From NCBI RefSeq assembly GCF_949628215.1, contig NC_134311.1, forward strand, positions 61,984,205-62,048,204: a DNA stretch of 64,000 nucleotides. Direction: 5' to 3'. Source of the DNA: Phalacrocorax aristotelis. Its lineage: Eukaryota; Chordata; Aves; Suliformes; Phalacrocoracidae. Position numbers and translations under genes: made by a program. Numbering within the stretch: position 1 is the first letter of the stretch; every line of letters starts with the position of its first letter. The notes beneath the pieces are model-generated. The model was not told the origin of the DNA and did no database searches. It was given only the letters and a program-made list of their open reading frames with translations. This document shows, in pieces, positions 26,796-38,200 of this stretch.

Positions 26796-29700
26796 ATCAG
26801 TTCTCAAGTCTGCTTCCTGGCAGTTGGAGGTGTTTGCTTTCCTTTGCTTCCAAAGCTGAAACTCTGTAGTGCCTTGCTTAGTGCCACCAGAACCAGCTAT
26901 CTCCCCCTACCTCCTAATGGAACTCTAGTTCTCTTGCATTAACCCAAGCTCCATTAGCCTGACATGCATTACTTCTCTGGACATCAGCAATCATACCAGT
27001 AAACAAGCATTTGCCCTGAAGTATGAAATGTCATTTCTCTGTTACAATCATGCTATTTCCAGGGGAATAAATAGCTGCATGCTAAGAGGATGTCCAAGGA
27101 AGATATACAGAATGAAGCCAAAATAGGAAGCATACTCTCAGGTATCTTTATAAAGACTTAAGAAATGCATGCATCTACAGGCTTTGTAAGACCTCGCATC
27201 TCCATCAGATGATCAGATCTGCACAAGAAACTAATGGGAACAGGTTTTTGTAGGTAGTGAATTCAATAACAGAGCAGTACACTCTACTGACCAACTGGTT
27301 GAAGGTATGACTTTCTTTAGTCTGTCTGAAAGTCTTTCTTAGATGGCAACACACTAAGAGGTAGGCCCCAGAAGTTGCTTACAAATATCTGAGGAAGCAT
27401 AAACCTCCACAGATAGAAGGAAGTTTTTGATACACACCTATGCCTCAAACATCACTGCCAGTGCTGGTTTAGCAAACGCATTGCCAGCTACCTCCAGGAA
27501 GGTTGAAGAGAGATCCAGGGAATGAAAAACATCTCATTCAGTTTGCAATAAACCTCACTGATTACTATGAATAAAAGCACAAGGAAAGCTGACCAGCTAG
27601 TCAGCACATTCATCATCCTAATGAGCCAATAAGTTTTGATGCACAACTGCAATAATCCTTAATCAGACCAAAAGTTCCCTGAAGCTGAGTAAACTACCTC
27701 AGCCACTGCCTAGCAGCAAACAGAAAAAAAAAGGAAAAACAAAGACATCCTTGACTAAACTCTCCTTCCAGTTTCTAGCAGCCAGCAGTTTAAATGTATT
27801 TACTGAAGAACAGGCATTCTTTAAAGAAGAAACATTGTAGTTGAGGTCCCCATCATAAATAAGTCAATCTCCCTCCGCCCAGCACTGACAAACTATCCAA
27901 CAGATATTCTTTAACATCCACAGCTTGATAGAACCTACTGTGGAAATGGGAAAGCTTAGTCCACCAACTTTTTAAGCCTTTAAGGAAGGCTTCCTTGCTG
28001 GTGTTTAATCTGCTCAAGCAGAAAATCAATCCTGGGAATGGATTGTGGTTTACGTACAAAAAAAAGAAAGGCTGATGAACTACTAAAATTGCCCTGTGAA
28101 AGGAACAAAGTCAAAGATAGAAAAAATTGCATTGTTACGCACAAAAGAATCAGATTTCTTTCTGCTTTACATCCTCAAGCAGTAAAAAAAAGGAGGGTAA
28201 CAGCACAAAAGAATGCTTTCATACATTTTACAGAAGTAAGATATGAAACCCAGAAACTTTGTTGCAAGTGACATTTCCCAGGAAAACAAAAAACCTCAAC
28301 TGAAAACAAGACTTCCTAGGTGAGTGACTAAAGAAAGCAGCAAAAAAAGAGGACTAACACACTACTCAGCTTTGTCATAAGTAAATATAATATAAAGCAA
28401 TCCAGTTCCTCAGTGGAAACACTGAGGCTTCCCCACTTCCATACTGCAGTGAAGGGCAGACTGAAGTAACAGAGCAGGCAGATAAGCATTTAAGACAGGG
28501 GCTATGCAGACCTGACATGCCCCTGAACTAGCAGAGCAGACAAATGCATAGGAGTAGAATTGAAGCCACAAGTATTAGTTGGTTAAGGCTATGCATCTGC
28601 ACATCAAATCACAGTACCAAACATGCCATACTTCAGAAATGCAAACACAGTGTAGTAGGAGTACCTGTTAATTATGTTGTGTCTATAGAGCCAGGATGGG
28701 CAACACAGCAGATACAAAAGAAGCAGCCACATGCTTATAGCAAAGAAGTTACAAAGCCTGTAGAAGTGTTTCATTTTACAAAGCAAAATCACTGCTCAAT
28801 TCCTGTTACCTCCTTTGCTCACAGATCATTATAACCTGTACTTCAGCTACCAGTTTCAAGACATAAACTAGCCAAACAGAAGTACCAAGTATAACTATTA
28901 TTTCTGGTTTCTCTAAAGACAATTTTCTCAACTACAACGTGTAAATTTCCCAGGTCAGTACCCTTACTATAACACAATTCTATACTTGTAGTATCTTCAA
29001 GGGGTTAATTACAGAGATGACACTTTTTACTAAACTGAAAAAAGAGGGGAAAAAAATCTGCATCCCACTTTGAGAAATACCAAGGCAAAAAAGTTTTCAC
29101 TTAGTAATAAAAATAATGTATTCACATACCACTAAGTGATTAGGATAGGCAGAAGATCCTGTTGCTAGGATGTGAAAACCAAAAAGGGAATGGACTACAC
29201 CAAGGTGTTAAAGCTACTAAAAAAAACTTCAGGAGAGGGAAGGAGAAAGGTATGTAAGGCATACAGGTAGGAAAGACTTCACTGATATGGCAGGTCTCTC
29301 TAAAAAAAAAAAATTTTTATCCTTCATTTGCATGCCTGTCCCAAGATAAAAACTGACCTCTTAAACAGAAATATCTATTTAAACTGATTAAAAACACCCC
29401 ACAAACCACCTTCAGCCCAAAACTGATAGAATCTGCCTTATAAAAATGTATTTTCCTAAAGGAGTTAAATATGAACAAGACCTCAGCTTTATAATTATTT
29501 TTGCTTTAGAGTCCTAAGTTGCAAAGTATTTAGTATATGAAACAGTACAATTCAAAAATATCTTGAAGGGGGAATGTCTGTCTATATATAATATATATAA
29601 GCTATGTTACAAAGGCATGTGTCCTCCAAGAGCAGCTGTGCATATGAATTAATGCTACACAGTTTGTACAACCCTGTGGAAAATATTTAAAGAACTAAAA

Positions 29701-30164
29701 CAAACTAAATAAAACTATAAATAATACCATATTGTTTTTCAAATGTGTGATCATAAAGAAAAAGTCTGTCACAAAGTAAGCAAAACAGGTGCTTACTGGA
29801 TAGATACACTTCTGCTACTATAAAAGCAAGATCTGGTGATGAAACTATTTTCACATCATTTTGAAATGCAGTCACTGCTGCCAGAGTACATTTAATATAA
29901 ATGCAAACAAAATTTACTAGATTTAAAAACAATACCCTTGATGCTATGCACTGAGACAACACCCTGTATATCAGTTTATTTCCCATGTAGTGGACAAATC
30001 CAGTCCGTGTAATTATTTTTCTGCATGTGAGTAGTAAACTCAAAATGGTTATTTTCCCACAAGAAATGTGTTCACTGTGAGAATACTGGGTCTTGCAACA
30101 CCCAATAAATCTTTCAATTAGATTTCAATAGCTTAGTTTAGAAATTTGGAACTGTAACACAAAA
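26796..30164. other. AT-rich 3' flank of GPBP1; possible distal 3'UTR at its right end
   Basis: No gene was found. About 29.3-30.16 kb is strongly AT-rich with TATATATAATATATATA at 29584-29600, and read on the minus strand it resembles 3'UTR sequence, followed by the candidate polyadenylation signal at 29975-29980. The 149-codon-or-shorter open frames have no homology I recognise. Confidence 0.45.
29975..29980 (-). promoter_or_regulatory. Candidate distal polyadenylation signal
   Basis: Minus-strand AATAAA downstream of the CR1 at 30165-31505. If GPBP1 transcripts read past the proximal signal, this is a candidate end. The motif alone is common in AT-rich DNA, so support is weak. Confidence 0.25.
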
Positions 30165-31505
30165 TCACACAGAATCCCAGGTTGGAAGGGACCTCAGGGA
30201 TCATCTAGTCCAACCTTTCTAGGAAGAGCACAGGCTAGACAAGGTGGCCCAGCACCCTGTCCAGACGACTCCTGAAGGCGTCTAACGTGGCCGAGTCAAC
30301 CACTTCCCTGGGGAGATTATTCCAATGGTTGACTGTCCTCACTGTGAAAAATTTCCCTCTCGTGTCCAACTGGAATCTCCCCAAGAGCAACTTGTGTCCA
30401 TCCCCCCTTGTCCTCTCCATGTGACTCCGTGTAAAAAGGGAGCCTCCCTCTTCTTTGTAGCTACCCCTTAAGTACTGGTACATGGTGATGAGATCCCCTC
30501 TGAGTCTCCTTTTCTCCCAGCCTATCCTCGTATGGCAGCTTTCCAGTCCTTTGATCATCCTGGTGGCCCTTCTCTGGACCCTTCCAGCCTGTCCACATTC
30601 TTTTTGTATAGCGGGGACCAGAACTGTACACAGCACTCCAGGTGTGGCCTGACAAGGGCTGAGCAGAGCGGGATAATGACTTCTTTCTCTCTGCTGGTGA
30701 TGCCCTTTTTGATGCAGCCCAGCATCCTCTTGGCCTTCTGGACCACAGCAGCACACTGTTCGCTCATGTTGAGCTTCGTGTCCACCAGGACCCCCAGGTC
30801 CCTTTCCACAGAGCTGCTCTCCATCCAGGTGCATCCCAGTCTGTGCTGCACTCCTGGATTATGTTTTCCCAGGTGCAAGACCTTACACTTGTCCTTGTTG
30901 AACTTCATAAGGTTCTTGCTGGCCCACTCCTCCAGCCTATCCAGATCTCCCTGCAGAGCAGCTCTCCCTTCTGGAGTGTCTACTTCCCCACTTAACTTGG
31001 TGTCATCTGCAAACTTCATCAGGCTACACTTGATGCTGGTATCCAGATCACTTATGAATATGTTGAATAACACTGGGCCCAATATTGATCCCTGGGGGAC
31101 TCCACTTGTGACAGGTTGCCACTTGGAAAAGGAGCTTTACCACCACCCTTTGGGTGCGGCCTGTCAGCCAGTTTCCCACCCACTGCACAGACCACTTGTC
31201 TAGGCCATAACACATTAATTTCTCCAGGAGGAGGCTGTGGGGGACTGTATCAAAGGCCTTGGAGAAGTCCAGGTAGACAATGCCCACCACCCGCCTCATG
31301 TCAACCAGGCAAGTCACTTTGTCATAGAAGGCCACCAGGTTTGTCAAGCACGATCTGCCTTTAGTGAAGCCATGTTGGCTTTTCCCAATCACATGCTTCA
31401 TTTGACTTGTGATGGCCCTCAGGAGGATTCGTTCCATAATTTTCCCAGGGATTGAAGTAAGGCTGATGGGCCTATAGTTACCTGGCTCGAAGGAGGATCC
31501 TTTTG
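30165..31505 (-). mobile_element. CR1 LINE, 5'-truncated, just downstream of GPBP1
   Basis: Minus-strand frames give [56 protein letters not shown], then [13 protein letters not shown] and LMKFADDTKLSGEVDT with the FADD catalytic motif intact. They continue with RPHLECCVQFWSPLYKKN and WNNLPREVVDSATLDAF and end with the GGTTGGACTAGATGATC-type 3' region. There is a frameshift near 31080 between QGS and GPVLF. Sense relative to GPBP1. Confidence 0.94.
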
Positions 31506-31779
31506 CTTGAGGCTCTTTGCTGTTAGGAACAGCTAGGCTACAAATGGCTGAAGAACAATGATGTGTCGAAGTAGAACAGTACAACAGCTCAATTAAGGAA
31601 AAGCGTTTTAGTGCACTTTGCTCATTGTTGCCAACATGCTACATTGCCCTTTTTGTGTACAAGGTGGACTCAAGGATTTCCATTGTAAGAAAGAAATGAC
31701 TTGGCAAGCAAAACACTGTCAAGCTGCCCTTTTTTTCCTTATAGACTTGAACACTAAGACAGAAGCTTTGCAACACATT

Positions 31780-32096
31780 GCGCAATTTTTTGTTTTTATT
31801 ATTAAATGACAAAGTGTGGTTTGTTACATTGTCACATTGCTAGTCAGAAATGCTTCAGTGATGAAGAAGTTGATGCTGGGTCAACCCAAGCCCTCATTCT
31901 AGAACATTCATTTACAAAGAAGTTATAGTAATATTCAACAAACCCAGCGCAACATCCCTTGCTTTCTTCAGTGAAAATACCCATCATCCTTCCTCTAGTA
32001 TTTATGTTACTATATAAATTAGAAATTTTTTTAGGACAACACATCCCCATATTTTAATGAGATCAAAAGAGGCTTCTACAAATGTTACAGGAGTCT
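31780..32096 (-). other. GPBP1: GPBP1 proximal 3' untranslated region
   Basis: Follows the TGA directly and runs about 315 nt to the first good polyadenylation signal. No splice signal is needed. Its AT-rich sequence contains several stops in all frames. The right end (low coordinate) is approximate, set about 15 nt past the AATAAA. Confidence 0.7.
31795..31800 (-). promoter_or_regulatory. Polyadenylation signal AATAAA, GPBP1 proximal
   Basis: Minus-strand AATAAA about 300 nt after the stop, inside an A-rich AATAATAAAAACAAAA context. Downstream sequence has GT-rich runs (AATGTGTTG), fitting a cleavage site. Whether it is the main site is not known. Confidence 0.6.
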
Positions 32097-32255
32097 TCAC
32101 ACATCATCATCATCTGATGTATCACTGCTGGTAGTCTCAGAATCCTCATTCTCCAGAGCTGGTTTGAAAGTGCTGTTTTTCCAGGGCCCAAATTTAAAGT
32201 CACAGACAAAGCCATTTTTCAAAATGTTGTTTTTCCGAAGGCCATTTTTTTGTAA
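32097..32255 (-). CDS. GPBP1: GPBP1 coding exon 10 (last), with stop
   Basis: 159 nt, residues 416-467 plus TGA at 32099-32097. It encodes [31 protein letters not shown] and a Ser/Thr/Asp-rich end ([12 protein letters not shown]) that is a plausible casein kinase 2 target by composition. Acceptor is CTCATTTCAG|TTA. Confidence 0.95.
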   Translation of the reverse strand, partial: LQKNGLRKNNILKNGFVCDFKFGPWKNSTFKPALENEDSETTSSDTSDDDDV

Positions 32256-35200
32256 CTGAAATGAGAAAACAAGATGTATTTAGAGAAAGAAAAAGCTAAA
32301 CTCAATCTGTTGTATTTCAACTTTCTCTGCATCTTCACCTCTGGGCTACATTAGATCCTCAGCACTACCTTTTAAATATATACACAAAAGGAAAACTCTC
32401 TTGAGAGCCTTCACTTCCGGGCAAGCCACCTGTATCCAAGTGCCTCCAATTGTGCTAAGCCCCTACAGTCAATGAGAGCTTACCCTCTTCTCACCCACTT
32501 CCTCAGAAGCCTTGCCTCAGTGATCCCTCTCCCACACTGTCTCTCCTGCAATGCAGTCCCCTTTTCCACAGTGCTGCAAACATCTGTGCTAACAACTGCA
32601 AGGTCTGTAATAAGGAAGGGGCCCCGAGGAGAAGCAGGAAGGAGGAATGGGTATCCCAATCTGTCTACCTGATGCAGTCAGAAAGTCAAAGACACTGGAG
32701 GGAAAGGAAACAACTGATTCTAGAACAAGAAAGGAATTACTGCATTTCCACACATAGTGCAGAAGCTGGTCAATAAGCCAAGCATTTAAGAGTTTAATAT
32801 TCCAAATATTCTAATTTAACACGTGTTCCTAGACTTACGGAAATATCACATGTTCAGATTTAATATTGCACAAGATTCTCCCCTGCAGACTCTGTCAGGT
32901 ATACACAACACTCCTAATTTTAAATAAGTAAAAAAATTCTAGATTGCCTTTTCAGACTTTGTTACTAGTAAGTTAACTGTCTCTCAATTTCCAACAGAGA
33001 AAATTCACATTCCAGAGAACCAAGGAAACTGCATAAAAACCTTGAAAGGAAGTTACCTTTCCTCAGGCTAAGCTGAGGAACTGGAAAGCCTGTGCAGTTC
33101 TACCAGCAATGCTGAAACTACACAGAAGCACTCCCTTACACTTGCCATGATATTTTGAGAATAGGCCTTACCTACAATAAGCACTGGTCCCCTAGCCTTT
33201 TACAGCAAATATTCTTCCAAAAGCACAATACTGAAATGGTACTGAAACAGCAGCACCCCTAACCATCAATATTACTGCAGATTCTCCTCAAAGGTAGGCA
33301 TTTAGGGTAGCCAACTACAAGTTCAAAATGGAACATTAACTTAGTGTTACCTGTTCACTAATGACTCGGAACTCCCTCATCTCATCCTCTGTTAGTGGAG
33401 CACATGTTTCATCATTTTCATTGTCTTCCTGCCAGCCCATCTCCTTTAATAACCTTTAAATTAAAAAGGAGAACATGAAGGAATTTGCTACACACATGCA
33501 GACATTTCAAGCTCTGTTTACATATATGTGTAAATGGATTAATCAGTCTTTTTTTAAAAAAAAACTCTACCACAAAAGTAGGTTAAAAGCCTTACAAAAG
33601 ATAAACAAAGCATCGAAGTTGAGACCTTCTCAGGTCCCTACTGCTACATGCGGTAAAAACTGTACCTTCTTTTTAAAGTAAGAATGTATTTCCTTTGCAT
33701 AACTGCTCTGGCGAAGCAGCAGTGTACCCCTTGAAAATGATACAAAAAGCCAAAGTCTCTCACTGAAGGAATCTGCAAGTTCTCCTGGAAAACACAGCAG
33801 CCATGAGGAATACTGGTGGTTCCCTCCACAGGAACCAATTCAAGATGCAATGGCCTTATATGGTTTCTTTTTTGTAGCACATGTTTATGTTGGAGCCAGG
33901 ACAGGCTTCTTTGCAAGTGAATCTTACCCAATATCAGCAGATGCTGATATTTCAGCACAGACTACAACTAGTAGGGCATTCTGGGATGGGGGGGAAGAAA
34001 AAAGAGGCAGATCCCTCTCATGACTAAGCTTGAGATATCCAAAGATGCAATAAATCGGTGTGTTTTAGCTAGTGCCAGAAGTGGGATGGCAGTATCTGAG
34101 CAGGAAGAAAATGGTTTTGTATGTGAAGATGCTGTGAAAGCAGGTTCTCTGAGGGTGAAAACACCATAACATTTAACAACGAAGACAGTAAGTTCACCTG
34201 CTGCAAAGTTTTTGCCAAAAGGATTAGCACCTCCTTCAGGCAAACCATGCACTTGTTAACTTTAAATGTTAAAGCAGGTTGAGAGAGTCCTATAGGAAGC
34301 AGCCTGAAGGGTAACGGGGTCTAGGAAGGCTGGGCATTCAAGAAGGAAGTCTTAAAGGCACAGGAGCAGGGTGTCCCCATGTACCATAAGATGAACCAGG
34401 GGAGCTGCGAAGGTGAGTGTCCTGGCTGAACAGGGAGCTTTTGCTGGGACTCAGGAAAAAAGAAGAGTTTACCACTTTTGGAAGAAGGGACAGGCAACTC
34501 AAGGACAGTACAGGGATCTCTTTAGGTCATGCAGAGAAAAAATCAGAAAGGCAAAGGCTCAGCTAGAACTCAATCTGGCCACTGCTGTAAGAGATAACAA
34601 AAACATGTTTACAAATATATCAAGAACAAGAAGAGAGCCAAGGAGAATCTCCATTCTCTACTGGATGCAGGGGCAAATATGGCACGTCCTTCTTTGCCTC
34701 AGTCTTTAATAGTCAAACGAGTTATCCCCAGGACATTCAGCCCTCTGAGCTGGAAGGCAGGGACGGAGAGCAGGATAAACCACCCATAATCCAGGAGAAA
34801 GCATTTTATGACCTGCTGCACCCCTGGACACTCACAAGTCTATGGTCCCAGATGTGATCCACCTGAGAGTACTGAGGGAGCTGGTGGAGGAGCTTGCCAA
34901 GCCACTCTCCATCATTTATCAGCAGTCCTGGCTAAACAGGGAGGTCCCAGATGACTGGAGGCTTGCTGATGTGACACCCATCTACAAGAAGGGCCAGAGG
35001 AAGGATCCAGGGAACTACAGGCCAGTCAGCCTGACCTCAGTAGTGGGGAAGATAATGGAGCGGTTCATCTTGAGGGATCTTAACAGGCATGCGCAGGACA
35101 ACCAGCGGATCAGGCCCAGTCAGCATGGGTTCATGAAAGGCAGGTCCTGCCTGACCAACCTGATCTCCTTCTATGACCAGGTAACTTGCCTAGTGGATGA

Positions 35201-38200
35201 GGGAAAGGCTGTGGATGTTGCCTGCCTAAGCTTTAGGAAAGCCTTTGACACTGTCTCCCACAGCATCCTCCTAGAGAAGCTGGTGGCTCGTGGCTTAGAC
35301 AGGTGTACTCTTCATTGGGTATAAAAACTGGCTGAATGGCTGAGCCCAGAGTGTTATGGTGAATGGAGCTCAATCCAGTTGGCAGCCGGGCACGAGCAGG
35401 GTACCCCAGGGCTCAGTGTTGGAGCCAGTCTTGTTTAATACCTTTATCAATGATCTGGATGAGGGGATCGAGTGCACCCTCAGTACATTTGCAGATGACA
35501 CCAAATTGGGCAGGAGTGTTGATCTGCTCGAGAGTAGGAAGGCTCTGCAGAGGGACCTGGACAGGCTGGATGAATGAGCCGAGGTCAATTGTATGATGTT
35601 TAATGAGGCCAAGTACCAGGTCCTGCACTTCAGTCACAAAAACCCCATGCAACACTACAGGCTTGGGGAAGAGTGGCTGGAAAAGAAAAGGACCTGGGGA
35701 TGTTGGTTGACAGCCAGCTGAACATGAGCCAGCAGTATGCTCAGGTGGCCAAGAAGGCCAACAGCACCCTGGCTTCTATCAGCAGGAGTAGGGCAGTGAT
35801 TGTGCCCCTGTACTTGGCACTGGTGAGGTTGCACCTCAAATACTGTGTTCAGTTTTGGGCCCATCACTACAAGAAGGACATTGAGGTGCTGGAGTGTGTC
35901 CAGAGAAGGGCAACAAAGCTGGTGAAGGGTCTGGAGAGCAAGTCTTATGAGGAGCAGCTGAGGGAACTGGGGTGGTTTAGTCTGGAGAAGAGGAGGCTGA
36001 GGGGAAACCTTATCGCTCTCTACAACTACCTGAAAGGGGCTTGTAGCGAGGTGGGTGTTGATATCTTCTCACAAGTTAACCCAAGTTGTAGGAAAAGAGG
36101 AAATGGTCTCAAGGTGTGTCAGAGGAGGTTTAGATTGGATATTAGAAAAAATTTCTTTACTGAAAGACTGGTCAGGCATTAGAACAGGCTGCCCAGAGAG
36201 GTGGAGTTGCCATCCCTGCAGGTGTTCAACACACTTGTAGACGTGGCACTTCAGGACATGGTTTAGGAGGCATGGTGGTATTCAGTTGATGGTTGGACTT
36301 GATGATCTCAGAGGGTTTTTCCAACCTTAGTGATACTATGATTCTATGAATAGTTATAGAGATCCTGTTAATGTAAATAAGATATCCGGCAATGGCTTAT
36401 CATCTAAAGTTTGCAGGACCCCTGTCCCTTTGAAGTGACATTAGACTTCTAGAATGCTTAGAAGTGTGAAGTATGTAAAAAAATTAAACTTCAGATTTGC
36501 CAACTTGACACCAACAAGATGCCTGCATATTGGAAACTTCCCCAACAGAAGGGAAGCTCGAGATATATTTTGTACTAGATGTGCCAATACTGTTACTAGG
36601 TAAGCACAAGTATCCTGTGAGTTAAGCTGGTCACTTCAAGTCCAATTCACCACATAAGGCTTACCATAATATCTGTCCACATGCATGCAGAGGTCACAGA
36701 CAAAGGGCTGCGACAAAATGGAGACACAGCCTCTCTGAGATACCATAAAGGAAAGACACTTGCCCAGAAACCCTATGAAGGCCATTCAAAATAATCCAAA
36801 TTGAAAAAAAGAGAGTTAGATTTGAATCCTATCTTCTAGTCAAAAAAATAGTCATCAGCAGCCTCTCATGGCCAAAGAATTCTGCCTCCATAGCCAATGG
36901 GAGGGGGGGAAGGCAATAGAGCAGGGAGCATTTCACTTTTCATACTCATGAGGGGTAAGAGGTTATGTGACTTTCCTCTTCGGGTACTGCAAAAGGAAAA
37001 GTTCTCTAGTCCAATTGCACACTTGTAGAGTTTGCAACATAATTTATCATTAAAAATAAAATAAAAAACCCCAAACCCATAACAAAACCAAACCCCACCC
37101 AACAATCATCACTGCAATTTTGTAGTTGCCAGAAACATTAAGAACTTGACAGAGCTCATGACAATCTGATCTCCAGACTGAGCTGTGATTTCCCAGCAGC
37201 ATCATCCTCATCTCTACCAGTTGCTACTGCAGTTACTTTTACGAGATACTATAATTGTTTCAAACCTTTTAAAGTTACTTCCTCCCTTTCCAGTGCACTG
37301 TCTTGTGATATCACTGACAGCACCAACAAGTCAGCTACAGAAATAATTACTTTAATAATGAGGAAAAATAAAAGTTTACATAAGAGGCAGCATTTAAAGT
37401 ATTAAAACAAATAGCAATTATATGCTTTGTTCCTCTTAGGCATGCAGATGAAAATCAGAGGGATGAAGTCACTATGCAGTTTGCTTTATTTCTTTAAAAG
37501 GAAACCTATAAACTTGCTCTGCTAAAAAGGTCAAGTCAGTACACAAGTCCAGTAGAAATAAAGTACATTCCATGTTAAATCAGTACATGTCTAAATGTTA
37601 AACTTGACAATACTTACTGAACATTTTATGTGTTCAAGTTTTCAGATTCTGACTTCTGATCTAGTAAGAATTTATGACATGTTCACTCACTATGAAGGAA
37701 CACGTCATATTATTATGTAAAGTACATACCTATGCTCTGCCTCGAGTGAGATTGAAAGAGCATCTGCCTGAGGGAAAGCTGAAGATTGAATGATCGGTTG
37801 AGATGTAACTGAAGCATTGCCATTCTCCTGTGGAATTTCATTTTCAAAGTTTCGATTTATCTCTCTCTCATGATGAGGACTTTTTTTGTTATGCACGTTA
37901 AAGGAGTCATCATCCTGTTAAAATTATACATTAACAAAGTTTAAAAGTAAGTTTCATTCATTCGTAAATGTCTGCAAGAACTACGATTCAGTTATTCTGT
38001 TCAATTTAAATTAAAGTTTAAATAGAGACACTCTATACTACTTTGGGGGTAATTTTGTTCACACTTTCAGTGTTTGCAATACCTAGATACTACAGAAATC
38101 TTAAGTTATGCCACTGATCAAGTAATGTAGAAAGCAACTCCCATGCTCTACCTCAAACGTTTTTCTACAAAGTTTCAAACGTATCTGAAAACTCGATCTT

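Noticed and set aside
30165..36348. CR1 reverse-transcriptase frames as host genes
   Set aside because: They are pieces of CR1 broken by frameshifts and stops, with 5' truncation and CR1 termini; annotated as mobile elements instead.
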